64,000 bases of DNA from an uncultured Nitrospirales bacterium. GTDB taxonomy: Bacteria > Nitrospirota > Nitrospiria > Nitrospirales > UBA8639. The notes beneath the pieces are model-generated. The model saw only the letters and a program-made list of their open reading frames with translations, was not told where the DNA came from and ran no database searches. This document shows positions 41,033 to 49,794 of the stretch, one piece after another. The stretch lies in NCBI GenBank assembly GCA_958295805.1, contig OY282373.1:1397001-1461000 (forward strand). The letters are read 5' to 3'. The position numbers and the translations under genes were made by a program. Numbering within the stretch: position 1 is the first letter of the stretch; every line of letters begins with the position of its first letter.

Positions 41033-42292
41033 TTACCGTGAGCCCGAACGCTTAAATACCAAAACCCCATTGTTGCTGCCAAATCCAAACGCATTGGTCA
41101 AGGCGACGTTCACGCGACCTTCCTGAGTTTTCGGAGATATTCCAGCCAACCGGCATTCAGGGTCAGGGTCTTCATAATTGAGGGTCGGATGGATCAGGTT
41201 CGTGTGCATGGCCATGAGCGTGGTCACGGCACCAATCGCACCCGCGGCGCCCAGGGTGTGCCCGATCAGGGATTTGGTTGCATTGACGAAAAGCTTATCG
41301 GCGCGGCGCTTAAAGACCTGACGGAGCCCGCGAACCTCCACTTCGTCGCCGACCATGGTGGACGTCGCGTGAGCGTTCACGTAGTCGACTTGGGCCGGTC
41401 GCAGGTTGGCTTCCTGTAACGCGAGACGGATCGTCGTGGCGATGTCCGTTCCGTCTTCCCGGGGGACCACCATGTGATACGCCTCGCTGGTGGAGGCGTA
41501 GCCGGCGACTTCGGCGTAAATCCTGGCGCGTCGGCGTTTTGCGTGTGGCAGGCTTTCCAGAATCAGAGCTCCTGCGCCTTCGCCCATGACGAAGCCGTCG
41601 CGTCCGCGGTCGAACGGCCGGGAAGCGCGGGTGGGGGCGTCGTTATATTTGCTGGAGAGCGCGCGAAGCGAGCAAAAACCGGCAAAGACCAATGGGGTGA
41701 GGCTGGCGTCCGCGCCCACGGCCACAACCACGTCGGCCTGGCCTGAACGAATGGTATGGAAGGCTTGCCCGATTGCATGGATGCTTGAGGAGCACGCCGT
41801 GGAGATGGTCAGGTTCGGCCCTTTCATCCCAAAGGCCAACGCAATAATCCCCGAGGCCGAATTCAGGGTGATGGCGGGGATGAAATTGGGATGAACGCGG
41901 CTGGGCTTGCGTGTTTCATACAGGTGAGAAATTTCTCGTTCTCCCATCAGCATCCCCCCCATGCCGGCACCCACGATCACCCCGACCCGGTGGGGGGCTT
42001 CTTTCTCCATGAGGATTCCGGCATCGGTGAGGGCCTCCTTGGCCGCGACTAATCCCAGTTGGGCATAGCGATCCACTCGATCGGTGAGAGGGCCTTCGAC
42101 GTAGTCTTGAGGATTGAAGTTCAGGATTTGTCCGGCAATGCGTGAGCGATAGGTCTCGGCCGGCGGGTCGGCCCATGACTGAAGTCTTGTCACGCCGGAT
42201 CGCCCCTCAACGGCATGGTTCCAGAACGTCCCGAGGCCGATGCCAATGGGGCTGACGATGCCGAGACCGGTCACGACGACGGTGGGTTTCAT
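41033..42292 (-). CDS. Beta-ketoacyl-ACP synthase, FabF-like
   Basis: 419 residues. The catalytic triad is complete: Cys in LTISTACSSSIHAIGQAF (about residue 168), His in VNAHATSTMVGDEVE (~308) and His in KSLIGHTLGAAGAIG (~345). VVVTGLGIVSPIGIGLGTFW opens as in FabF/KAS II. It elongates acyl-ACP. It lies between lptG and a dedicated ACP, so it may make a special acyl chain for the outer membrane rather than act as the housekeeping synthase; that is inference. Confidence 0.92.
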   Translation of the reverse strand: MKPTVVVTGLGIVSPIGIGLGTFWNHAVEGRSGVTRLQSWADPPAETYRSRIAGQILNFNPQDYVEGPLTDRVDRYAQLGLVAAKEALTDAGILMEKEAPHRVGVIVGAGMGGMLMGEREISHLYETRKPSRVHPNFIPAITLNSASGIIALAFGMKGPNLTISTACSSSIHAIGQAFHTIRSGQADVVVAVGADASLTPLVFAGFCSLRALSSKYNDAPTRASRPFDRGRDGFVMGEGAGALILESLPHAKRRRARIYAEVAGYASTSEAYHMVVPREDGTDIATTIRLALQEANLRPAQVDYVNAHATSTMVGDEVEVRGLRQVFKRRADKLFVNATKSLIGHTLGAAGAIGAVTTLMAMHTNLIHPTLNYEDPDPECRLAGISPKTQEGRVNVALTNAFGFGSNNGVLVFKRSGSR

Positions 42293-42350
42293 GGATGAGT
42301 GTCTATTCCTGAGTATCGATGGTGGATTGACCCATCAGCAAGGCTCTCGT

Positions 42351-43442
42351 CTAGTAGCGCACTCTGAGGAACAGGTTCAGTCCCACGATGAGAAACATGA
42401 AACAGGCAATCCAGCCTGCCATGACCGGGAGTAAGGCGCCACTCCTGCCTAATGCGATGCCAATGGAATGCGTGGTCCAGAACAGAAAACTGATGGCCAA
42501 TGCTTGTCCGATCCCCTTGGCAATGCTTGTGTGTCGCGTGCCCGTTCTGAGCAGTCCGATCGAGACCCCGAGAATGGTCATGACCAACGTGACGAACGCA
42601 AAGGCCACCCGTGCCCAATAATCCGTGAGAAACCTGGTGGTACTGAGGCCTTTTTGCCGTAGGCGCGTGACGTGGGACGTGAGTTGCTCCAGCGTCATGT
42701 ATTCGGGTTCCAGAGACATCCACGCCTGCAAGTCTTTCGGTTTGAGAGACAGGTCAAAGGGCAACGTGGGACGTTGAGTCATCGTGACCCGTCCCTTCGG
42801 TTCGATCGACCGTTGAGCGACGTCGTGGAAAGCCCAGCGGCCGTCGTGGAATTCGGCACGTGCGGCCGTGAGCAATTCCGCCAAGTGGAAGTGGTTGTCA
42901 AGCTGGTAGAGCGTGACCGCGTGCAGTTGAGTGCCGTCGGGATCAATGCGCTGGACGTGCATAATCGAATGGTCCTGAATGTGCAGCCACAGATTTTCAG
43001 CGGTAAACGACAACGGTTGCGGTTGTTTCTGGATGTCAACGGTTTTAATGTATTCCGCCTTGGCGTTGGCCAAGGGCATGACCACGGCCGCAAATCCAAA
43101 CAGGATGGTGGTGGCAAAGGCGGCGACCGCGAGAAACGGCATGGTAACGTGAATGATGCTGACCCCACAACTTCGCATCGCCGTGATTTCATGGTTTTTA
43201 TTCAACAGACCGACGGCGAGTAATGAGGCCATCAATGAGGCAAACGGGACGAGCTTAAAGGAAATATCCGGTATCTTGAAGAAAAAATACATCAACATGG
43301 TGACCAGTTCTGCGTCATAGCGGAGGAATTTCCGCAGTTTCTCAAAAAAATCGACCACGAGGTAGATGGTCGTCAGCCCGGCGAGACACATCGTCAGGAT
43401 TTTCAGGTAGTGTCGCAGGATGTACCAGAACAGAATGTTCAC
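42351..43442 (-). CDS. lptG: LPS export permease LptG
   Basis: 363 residues from a GTG at 43442 (VNILFWYILRHYLKILTMCL); the longer frame is out of register with the family. Six membrane helices are visible in two sets: YILRHYLKILTMCLAGLTTIYL and MYFFFKIPDISFKLVPFASLMASLL early, ARVAFAFVTLVMTILGVSIGLL and GWIACFMFLIVGLNLFL late. A periplasmic beta-jellyroll domain (ENLWLHIQDHSIMHVQRID..) lies between. With LptF it forms the inner-membrane part of the Lpt bridge. Its start overlaps the lptF stop (GTGA). Confidence 0.9.
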   Translation of the reverse strand: MNILFWYILRHYLKILTMCLAGLTTIYLVVDFFEKLRKFLRYDAELVTMLMYFFFKIPDISFKLVPFASLMASLLAVGLLNKNHEITAMRSCGVSIIHVTMPFLAVAAFATTILFGFAAVVMPLANAKAEYIKTVDIQKQPQPLSFTAENLWLHIQDHSIMHVQRIDPDGTQLHAVTLYQLDNHFHLAELLTAARAEFHDGRWAFHDVAQRSIEPKGRVTMTQRPTLPFDLSLKPKDLQAWMSLEPEYMTLEQLTSHVTRLRQKGLSTTRFLTDYWARVAFAFVTLVMTILGVSIGLLRTGTRHTSIAKGIGQALAISFLFWTTHSIGIALGRSGALLPVMAGWIACFMFLIVGLNLFLRVRY

Positions 43443-43443
43443 G

Positions 43444-44532
43444 TCAGCGCCGACTCGCTCGATAAAAGAGGATCCCCGTGATGAGAAGCAGGAGCACGTT
43501 GGGGAGCCAGGCCCCGGCAAAGGGGTGCAGGATCAAGGCCGTCACGGAGAATTCCCCCAACACGTTGAGCAGATAATACCCCACCATGATGAGAATGCCT
43601 AAAGCAAACGAGCCCAGCCGTCCGGTTCGTTTCGACACAATGCCGACGGGAACGCCTAAGATGCCCAGGATGAGCGTGGCCACGGGAAACCCGAGGTCTT
43701 TGTAGTATTCCATGAGACGACGGAGCATCCCGCTGTCTCGCCACCCGGAGCGTTCCAAGCCGGCCATAATCGTACGGTAGTCGGGGCGTTCAGGTTTGTG
43801 GGGAATATTGAACGTCGAGGAGAGATCCATTTTGATGTCGTAGACGGCAAATTCGACCTGGTGATGCTGCGCCACGTTTTCAGGGATTTGGTGAATGGTG
43901 CCTTCAAACAACCGAATGCCGAATTGTTTTCGTCTGGGATCTTGCAGCAATTGGAAAGATTTGGCCGTGATGATTAAGGGTTTGGTCGGGTCACGCTGAT
44001 CCGAGATGAGGATGCCCTCGGCCCGCTTGCTTCCCACTCGTGGTTCAGGAACGTAAATCATCATACCGTCCACGGGTTCGTTGAAGACGCCGTGCTCCAA
44101 GGCCAAGCTTATCTGGTCTTGAATCAGGCTGATGGCGAGCTTCTTGAGGGAGATGGAAGACCAGGGTTGTCCCCATTGGGACAGGCCTAACGTTGCCAGG
44201 AAGATCAGACATGAAAAGACAACAACCGGCACCGTGATTCTGAGCAAGCTGAGCCCGGCTGATTGCATGGCCGTCAGTTCCTTGTCAAAGGAAAATCGAT
44301 TGAACGCGGTGATGGAGGAAATCAGACAGGCAATGGGGAGCGTCAACACCAGAAAAGAAGGCATGAGATGGATGATGATTGTTAAGATGGCCGAAAGACC
44401 GACGCCTTTTGCCACCAACAACTCAATCAGCCGCAGCATCTCTTTGGTCATAATCATAAAACACAGGACGCTGAGACTGATGCAGAAGGGAACGAGAAGT
44501 TCTTTGAACAGGTAACGATCAAGAATAGTCAT
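43444..44532 (-). CDS. lptF: LPS export permease LptF
   Basis: 362 residues from the ATG at 44532, which begins TILDRYLFKELLVPFCISLS, the classic LptF N-terminus; extension to 44571 adds thirteen atypical residues. Helices include LSVLCFMIMTKEMLRLIELLVAKG and LTIIIHLMPSFLVLTLPIACLISSI; the C-terminal pair is GSFALGILIMVGYYLLNVL and FAGAWLPNVLLLLITGILF. The periplasmic domain holds HGVFNEPVDGMMIYVPEP. It is the first gene of the run lptF-lptG-ketosynthase-ACP-lpxD. Confidence 0.92.
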   Translation of the reverse strand: MTILDRYLFKELLVPFCISLSVLCFMIMTKEMLRLIELLVAKGVGLSAILTIIIHLMPSFLVLTLPIACLISSITAFNRFSFDKELTAMQSAGLSLLRITVPVVVFSCLIFLATLGLSQWGQPWSSISLKKLAISLIQDQISLALEHGVFNEPVDGMMIYVPEPRVGSKRAEGILISDQRDPTKPLIITAKSFQLLQDPRRKQFGIRLFEGTIHQIPENVAQHHQVEFAVYDIKMDLSSTFNIPHKPERPDYRTIMAGLERSGWRDSGMLRRLMEYYKDLGFPVATLILGILGVPVGIVSKRTGRLGSFALGILIMVGYYLLNVLGEFSVTALILHPFAGAWLPNVLLLLITGILFYRASRR

Positions 44533-44602
44533 GGCGGAACGGGTCCGGACGGGTTTATATTGACAGAGCACCGGAGCTATGGTACACGCTGACCGCTCAC
44601 CT

Positions 44603-44608
44603 ATTATA
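44603..44608 (-). promoter_or_regulatory. -10 element for the lptF operon
   Basis: ATTATA on the plus strand reads TATAAT toward lptF, about 70 bases before its start. No clear -35. The rest of the 216-base divergent gap to kdsC has no other feature I can name. Confidence 0.4.
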
Positions 44609-44748
44609 GAGGACGCCGTTCCCAGTTCCCAGAGTTTCCGTGCCGTTTCTTATTGGTTTCCCGTCCATGGGTGAGCCCGTCCACCCCATTTCGACTGATG
44701 GAGCGTTTCCGTTGCCGTGACGTGGTTTTCTGACAAACGAGATTCATC

Positions 44749-45297
44749 GTGAACGCACGGTCAGAACGAACGCGTGGGCGCCTTCGTCAAGCCTCCCACG
44801 TTCGGCAACTCAAAAAAATTCGGCTCTTCGCGACCGACGTTGATGGCGTGTTGACCGACGGTGGGATGTCCTATTCAGACTCGGGAGACCAGATCAAAAC
44901 GTTCAACGTGTGGGATGGGCTTGGGTTGGCACTGTTAAAGAACGCGGGCATTGTGACCGCGTTCATCACCATGGATCAAACCCCGTTGGTGTCTCTCCGC
45001 GCGGCCAGACTCGGGATTTCAGAAGTTCACCAAGGGGTGAGCGATAAACTGTCGGTCTTGAAGGCACTCTCCTTGAAATACGACCTTGGGTTCGAGGAAA
45101 TCGCGTACATGGGGGATGACGTGAATGACGTGCCGGCTCTTCAGGCCGTCGGGTTCTCAGCCACCCCCGCGAATGGGCGCGACCCGGTTCGGAAAAGGGT
45201 CCGGTACGTGTGCAAAGCCAACGGCGGCGAGGGCGCGGTTCGTGAAGTCGCGGATATGATTCTGGCCGCGCAGGGCGTCGCATTGTCCACGGATTGA
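44749..45297 (+). CDS. kdsC: KdsC-like 3-deoxy-manno-octulosonate-8-phosphate phosphatase
   Basis: 182 residues from a GTG at 44749. HAD motif I is LFATDVDGVLTDGG, with YSDSGDQIKTFNVWDGLGLALL typical of KdsC. Motif IV is YMGDDVNDVPAL and the tail GGEGAVREVADMILAAQG. The enzyme removes phosphate from Kdo-8-P before activation for LPS core. Motif II reads FITMDQTPLV where most homologues have ITGR, so the loop differs and substrate preference might too. manC follows after three bases. Confidence 0.9.
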   Translation: MNARSERTRGRLRQASHVRQLKKIRLFATDVDGVLTDGGMSYSDSGDQIKTFNVWDGLGLALLKNAGIVTAFITMDQTPLVSLRAARLGISEVHQGVSDKLSVLKALSLKYDLGFEEIAYMGDDVNDVPALQAVGFSATPANGRDPVRKRVRYVCKANGGEGAVREVADMILAAQGVALSTD

Positions 45298-45300
45298 GTC

Positions 45301-46782
45301 GTGCGTCCCTCTTCAAACGTCAAACGCATGAAACCCTCCCACTTCTATCCCGTCATTCTTGCCGGCGGAAGCGGAACCCGATTCTGGCCATTGAGTCGAG
45401 AACGGTTTCCGAAACATCTGCTGCCCCTCATTGGAGAAGAAACGCTGCTCCAGCAGACGGTCCGCCGTGCGTCGAAGGTGGGACCCATCGATCACGTCCG
45501 CATCGTGACCACCGCCGTTCAGGCCGAAGCCGTCAGGTTACAATTATGGGAATGGAAAGATGAATTAGCCGATCATGTTCTACTCGAACCCGAAGGCCGG
45601 AATACCGCTCCGGCCGTCGGCTTGGCGGCGCTTCGGTTGCTGCGTCGCGACCCCGAGGCCACCATGCTGGTGCTCCCTGCCGACCACGTCGTCAAGGGTG
45701 AGGCACAATTCAAGCGGGCCGTGGCGTTGGGTTATCGACTGGCCCAACAAGGCCACGTGGTCACGTTCGGGGTGCATCCCACCAGAGCCGAAACCGGATA
45801 CGGCTATATTCGACCGAATACACGATGCTGCTTGGGAACGTCAGGGAAACTTGGCGGATATACGATCGCGCGATTCGTGGAAAAACCCGATCAAAAAACG
45901 GTTCGGCGCTACGTACAATCCGGCAAATATTTGTGGAACAGCGGCATGTTCGTGTGGCGTGCCGACGTCCTGATTGAAGAATGTGCTCGTCATCAGCCCA
46001 AGCTTTTGAAAGGTCTTCAGGCTATAGACGGGATGATCGAAGCAGGGCAACCGGACGCGAAATTAGCCCGTCGCTATAAACAACTGGAATCGCTCTCCAT
46101 CGATTATGGCGTGATGGAACGATCGACTCGTGCCGCCGTGGTCCCCGTTGATTTTTCGTGGTCGGACGTAGGGAGCTGGGGAAATCTGGAAGAAGTCATT
46201 CCTGGAAATGAGCATGGAAACGTGGTACGAGGAAACGTGATTGAGGTGGATAGCGAAAAATCCGTGTTGTTTGGGAGCAAGCGATTGGTGGGGTGTATCG
46301 GGCTTTCCGGGATGCTGGTGGTGGACACGACGGATGCCACTCTGATCTGCCCCAAATCGCGCGCCCAAGACGTTAAAGCGTTGGTTGAGATTTTTCGGAA
46401 ACAAAGGATTCCCGAGCGTCTCGAACACGCGACGGTTCATCGCCCGTGGGGTTGGTATACCGTGCTCGAAGAAGGGAAAGACTACAAGGTGAAACGCATC
46501 AGCGTCTTACCTGGTCAGCGGTTGTCGCTTCAAATGCACCACCGACGGAGTGAACATTGGGTGGTGATTGCAGGGACGGCTCGTGTGACCCGTGGCAAGA
46601 AAATTTTCCGGTTGAGTCTCGGGGAGAGTACGATGATTCCAGAACAAACCAAACACCGATTGGAAAATCCCGGCAAGGTGCCCCTTGAAATCATCGAGGT
46701 CCAACGCGGCACATACGTCGGAGAAGACGATATTATCCGGTATGCCGATGAGTATGGACGAAACAGAAACCCTTCGCCGTAA
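45301..46782 (+). CDS. manC: Mannose-1-phosphate guanylyltransferase / mannose-6-phosphate isomerase
   Basis: 493 residues from a GTG at 45301, or 484 from the ATG at 45328. The nucleotidyltransferase motif VILAGGSGTRFWPLSRERFPKHLL is near the N-terminus, with LEPEGRNTAPAVGLAAL and FVEKPDQKTVRRYVQSGKYLWNSGMFVWRADVL following. The cupin-fold isomerase domain starts near residue 375: HRPWGWYTVLEEGKDYKVKRISVLPGQRLSLQMHHRRSEHWVV, then GESTMIPEQTKHRLENPG. It makes GDP-mannose and probably interconverts mannose- and fructose-6-phosphate. It is paired with the phosphomannomutase gene downstream. Confidence 0.95.
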   Translation: MRPSSNVKRMKPSHFYPVILAGGSGTRFWPLSRERFPKHLLPLIGEETLLQQTVRRASKVGPIDHVRIVTTAVQAEAVRLQLWEWKDELADHVLLEPEGRNTAPAVGLAALRLLRRDPEATMLVLPADHVVKGEAQFKRAVALGYRLAQQGHVVTFGVHPTRAETGYGYIRPNTRCCLGTSGKLGGYTIARFVEKPDQKTVRRYVQSGKYLWNSGMFVWRADVLIEECARHQPKLLKGLQAIDGMIEAGQPDAKLARRYKQLESLSIDYGVMERSTRAAVVPVDFSWSDVGSWGNLEEVIPGNEHGNVVRGNVIEVDSEKSVLFGSKRLVGCIGLSGMLVVDTTDATLICPKSRAQDVKALVEIFRKQRIPERLEHATVHRPWGWYTVLEEGKDYKVKRISVLPGQRLSLQMHHRRSEHWVVIAGTARVTRGKKIFRLSLGESTMIPEQTKHRLENPGKVPLEIIEVQRGTYVGEDDIIRYADEYGRNRNPSP

Positions 46783-46805
46783 CTTCTTTTCTTGAGGATT
46801 CGTTC

Positions 46806-48203
46806 ATGAGCATTTTTCGTGAGTATGACGTTCGCGGCATCGTTGGAACGGATTTAACCATGGAGATGGCCGAATCCATCGGCAAGGCGTTCGGCACCAC
46901 GGCCCAAACGCGTGGGTGTCGGACGGTGGCCGTGGGACGGGATGGACGCTTGACCTCTCCGGACCTTCGGGACCGATTGATTGCCGGCGTGACGGCCACC
47001 GGGGTCAACGTCGTGGATATTGGGATCTGTCCCACGCCCGTATTATATTTTGCGCTGTTTGAATTGCCCGTTGACGGCGGCGTGATGATTACCGGGAGCC
47101 ATAATGCAGCCGAATACAATGGCTTCAAACTGTGCCTAGGCAAAGCGGCCTTATATGGTGAAGAAATTCAGAACATCAAACGCGTCATTGACGCCGGGGA
47201 CTATGCGTCCGGATCAGGGACGGTGTCGCGGGCGTCGGTCATCCCTCAATATCTGCGTTTTCTGAAAGAAAACTGCGCCGGAGTGACCGGAAAGACCATC
47301 CACGTCGTCATCGATTGTGGAAACGGTGCGGCAAGTATGGTGGCGAAAAACGCCTTAGAGCAATTAGGCTGTCGCGTGACGGGCTTATACGATGAGCTTG
47401 ACGGCCGTTTCCCCAACCATCACCCTGATCCCACGGTGGTCGAAAACCTTCAACCGCTGATCCGGGCCGTCAAGGACAATCAGGCAGACGTAGGGATCGG
47501 GTACGACGGTGACGCCGACCGGATCGGGGCGATTGATGAAACGGGCACGATTATATGGGGCGACCGCCTCATGATGATTTTTGCCAGAGATATGTTGAAG
47601 GACAAGCCCGGTTCCACCTTCGTGTCGGAGGTGAAAGCCTCCCAACTTCTCTACGACGACATTCAAAAACGTGGGGGCAAGGCGATCATGTGGAAAGCAG
47701 GGCATTCGCTGCTCAGAGCCAAAATGAAAGAAGAAAACGCCGTCTTGGCCGGAGAAATGTCCGGGCACATGTTTTTCGCCGACCGGTATTTTGGATATGA
47801 TGACGCGATGTATGCGTCCTGTCGCCTGGTGGAAATCCTGTCGAAAACCCGAGAGCCGCTCTCTGCTCTTCTCGCTGATTTGCCCGTTGTCGAGTCGACG
47901 CCGGAGATTCGCGTTGAATGCGCCGACGACGTAAAATTCCGATTAGTCGAAGCAGTACGGAATCGTGTGCTTGAGTTAGCGAAGCAACCGGACGCGAGCA
48001 ACCCGAACCTTACAATTCGAGAAGTCATCACCATTGACGGAGTGCGCGTCCGCTTCGACGACGGCTGGGGACTCATTCGCGCCTCAAATACACAACCGGC
48101 CTTAGTCCTTCGCTTCGAAGCCACCTCAATCAAACGACTACAAACCCTCCGCCTCTATCTAGAAAAAGAACTCAAAACCTGCCATGAAACCCTGAAAAAA
48201 TAA
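46806..48203 (+). CDS. manB: Phosphomannomutase / phosphoglucomutase
   Basis: 465 residues. The active-site Ser lies in GGVMITGSHNAAEYNGFKLCLG (about residues 91-112). The metal loop is GIGYDGDADRIGAIDE, the sugar loop is VLAGEMSGHMFFADRYFGYDD, and the phosphate-binding C-terminus is GWGLIRASNTQPALVLRFEA. It converts mannose-6-P to mannose-1-P (and often glucose phosphates) for manC. TGSHN replaces the commoner TASHN. GAGGA is upstream of the ATG. This is the last recognisable gene before the repeat zone. Confidence 0.96.
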   Translation: MSIFREYDVRGIVGTDLTMEMAESIGKAFGTTAQTRGCRTVAVGRDGRLTSPDLRDRLIAGVTATGVNVVDIGICPTPVLYFALFELPVDGGVMITGSHNAAEYNGFKLCLGKAALYGEEIQNIKRVIDAGDYASGSGTVSRASVIPQYLRFLKENCAGVTGKTIHVVIDCGNGAASMVAKNALEQLGCRVTGLYDELDGRFPNHHPDPTVVENLQPLIRAVKDNQADVGIGYDGDADRIGAIDETGTIIWGDRLMMIFARDMLKDKPGSTFVSEVKASQLLYDDIQKRGGKAIMWKAGHSLLRAKMKEENAVLAGEMSGHMFFADRYFGYDDAMYASCRLVEILSKTREPLSALLADLPVVESTPEIRVECADDVKFRLVEAVRNRVLELAKQPDASNPNLTIREVITIDGVRVRFDDGWGLIRASNTQPALVLRFEATSIKRLQTLRLYLEKELKTCHETLKK

Positions 48204-48259
48204 CCCCCCTCATTCCCCCTCCCCCCCCGTCATGCCCATGCCCATGAGAATCCAGGTAG

Positions 48260-48278
48260 CGGCGCATCTCATGCGCCG
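48260..48278. repeat. Hairpin CGGCGCAT-CTC-ATGCGCCG
   Basis: Perfect 8-bp arms around CTC, the same design and loop as the GGCGCCAT-CTC-ATGGCGCC hairpins inside the downstream tandem array. Confidence 0.7.
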
Positions 48279-48293
48279 TCCCCCTCACCCCAG

Positions 48294-48316
48294 CCCTCTC
48301 CCGCAAGGGGAGAGGG
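48294..48316. terminator. Strong hairpin after manB (dispersed palindrome, possible terminator)
   Basis: CCCTCTCCC, a GCAA loop and GGGGAGAGGG form a stable stem. This palindrome type is widespread in bacterial intergenic regions. No T run follows, so intrinsic termination is uncertain. Confidence 0.5.
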
Positions 48317-48330
48317 AGTACTCCCCCGCC

Positions 48331-48385
48331 GTCATTCCCGCGAAACCTGTCCCCGACATTTGTTATCGGGGAGCGGGAATCCAGA
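48331..48385. repeat. Dispersed intergenic palindrome (GTCATTCCCGCG ... GCGGGAATCCAG type)
   Basis: The arms GTCATTCCCGCG and GAGCGGGAATCCAG face each other, with an inner CCCCGA/TCGGGG pair. It resembles palindromes common between bacterial genes. Confidence 0.6.
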
Positions 48386-48470
48386 GATGATGCCATGCAC
48401 GTTCATGGCGTGTCCTCCGTCATCCCGCCCTCCTCCGCCCTTCCGCCCTCCGCCGTCATTCTCCCCTCCC

Positions 48471-48650
48471 ATTGTCATTCTGAGCGAAGCGAAGAATCTG
48501 CTTCGTTACAGGAATAGCGAGACCCTTCGGTGGAAGGAAAAAGCAGATCCTTCCCTTCGAGGCCCTTCGAGGCTAAGGGCAAGCTCAGGGCAGGCCCTTC
48601 ACTCAGAATGACAGAAAAGGTCAGAATAACAGACAAAGTCAGAATGAATC
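48471..48650. repeat. Dispersed REP-like palindrome, copy 4, with attached 18-bp tandem array
   Basis: It starts TGTCATTCTGAGCGAAGCGA and ends CCCTTCACTCAGAATGACAG, with internal AGAATCTGCTTCG opposed by AAAAAGCAGATCCTTCCC. Its end word continues as TCAGAATGACAGAAAAGG, TCAGAATAACAGACAAAG and TCAGAATGAATCCCGG: three 18-bp steps. Confidence 0.75.
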
Positions 48651-49375
48651 CCGGCCCCGCGGCCGCAGAGTCGTCCATGTGTAGGGCGCCATCTCATGGC
48701 GCCGCCGCGCCTGCCGAACCAGCCCGATCCCGCGGAGGCGGGGGGGGGCGTCCGAGCGACAATGTTGCCCGCCTGGTGTTTGCCTATCCCGGCCCCGCAG
48801 CCGCCGGGTCGTCCGTGTGTAGGGCGCCATCTCATGGCGCTTCCGACCCCCTGCCGAGCCGGCCCGGTTCCGCGGAGGCGGGGGGTCGTCCGAGCGGCAA
48901 CGTTGCCCGCCTGGTCTCTGCCTATCCCGTCCCCGCAGCCGCCGGGTTGTCCGTGTGTAGGGCGCCATCTCATGGCGCCTCCGATCCCCTGCCGAGCCGG
49001 CCCGGTCCCGCGGAGGCGGGGGGGCGTCCAGGCGGCAATGTTACCCTCCTGGTGTTTGCCTATCCCGTCCCCGCAGCCGCCGGGTCGTCCGTGTGTAGGG
49101 CGCCATCTCATGGCGCCTCCGACCCCCTGCCGAGCCGGCCCGGCCCCGCGGATGCGCGCAAGGTCGTCCGAGCGGCAACGTTACCCGCCTGGTGTTTGCC
49201 TATCCCGTCCCCGCAGCCGCCGGGTCGTCCGTGTGTAGGGCGCCATCTCATGGCGCCTCCGACCCCCTGCCGAGCCGGCCCGGCCCCGCGGATGCGGGGG
49301 GGTCGTCCGAGCGGCAACGTTACCCGCCTGGTGTTTGCCTATCCCGGTCCCGCGGCCGCAAGGTCGGCCGGGCGT
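48640..49375. repeat. GC-rich tandem array, about five units of ~138 bp
   Basis: The landmark GTAGGGCGCCATCTCATGGC starts at 48681, 48819, 48957, 49095 and 49235, giving periods of 138, 138, 138 and 140. Each unit has a perfect GGCGCCAT-CTC-ATGGCGCC hairpin (first at 48685-48703), a CCGAGCCGGCCCGG block, a GTCCGAGCGGCAACGTT block (the third unit varies) and TTTGCCTATCCC near the end. A sixth partial unit decays near 49375. The 140-base step breaks any frame, so it is non-coding. Confidence 0.88.
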
Positions 49376-49614
49376 TGCGCCATGGGAACGTAGTCGATGG
49401 CAGGGCGGCCGGGAGACAACTGTCGCGGCCTCCCGATTTGACCGGAAGGCATTAAAAATCGTGACGTTTTTTCTTGCAACGTGCATGAGGATGTTGAGAT
49501 ACTTAAAAGAATGTCCGGGATCCGTGAGATCATGAGAAAACTTCTCGATAGATGAGAGAAGAGAAACCAATCCCGAGGAATCCTTTGACCGTCGTCGCGA
49601 GGAAAGTGGCAAGC

Positions 49615-49794
49615 ATGGCAAAGGCGGACCCGCGCTCCGCGAAAAACAGCAGCAGTGCCGTGAAGGCCGCGGCCTTCCTGGGCCTCGCCCTCCTGGCGGC
49701 CGCGCCGGACGCGGCGGCGCATATCGGCGGCAGCGCACTCCACAACCTTACCCACCCGCACCACCTGAACAATCCGCGCATCATCACTTCCTGA
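49615..49794 (+). CDS. 5' fragment of the giant Calx-beta protein gene: signal peptide, then premature stop
   Basis: 59 residues. From the ATG at 49615 (CGAGGAA upstream) a Sec signal peptide reads MAKADPRSAKNSSSAVKAAA, FLGLALLAAAPDAAA, with likely cleavage before HIGGSALHNLTHPHHLNNP. The frame then reads RIITS and stops at TGA (49792-49794). The stop is created by a 26-bp tandem duplication at 49765-49816. Deleting one copy joins the signal peptide directly to RIITSPASGDTYLPGETITV and the rest of the giant frame. An upstream ATG at 49552 has no ribosome site. Confidence 0.8.
   Translation: MAKADPRSAKNSSSAVKAAAFLGLALLAAAPDAAAHIGGSALHNLTHPHHLNNPRIITS

Larger units (their letters stand above)
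48204..49614. other. Gene-free zone of 1.4 kb made of repeats
   Basis: From left to right: C-rich sequence; three intergenic palindromes (48260-48278, 48294-48316, 48331-48385); a REP-like element with attached tandem array (48471-48650); the ~138-bp GC-rich tandem array (48640-49375); and about 240 bases leading to the giant gene, with a small GAGAAAACTTCTC inverted repeat at 49534-49546. Open frames here are by-products of GC-rich repeats. Confidence 0.75.

Noticed and set aside
48640-49375. CRISPR array
   Set aside because: Units are ~138 bp with conserved sequence throughout, no unique spacers and no cas genes.
48530-49393. Repetitive 287-codon frame across the 138-bp array
   Set aside because: Several frames are open in the array on both strands, the last unit is 140 bp and shifts frame, and the start lies inside a REP-like element.
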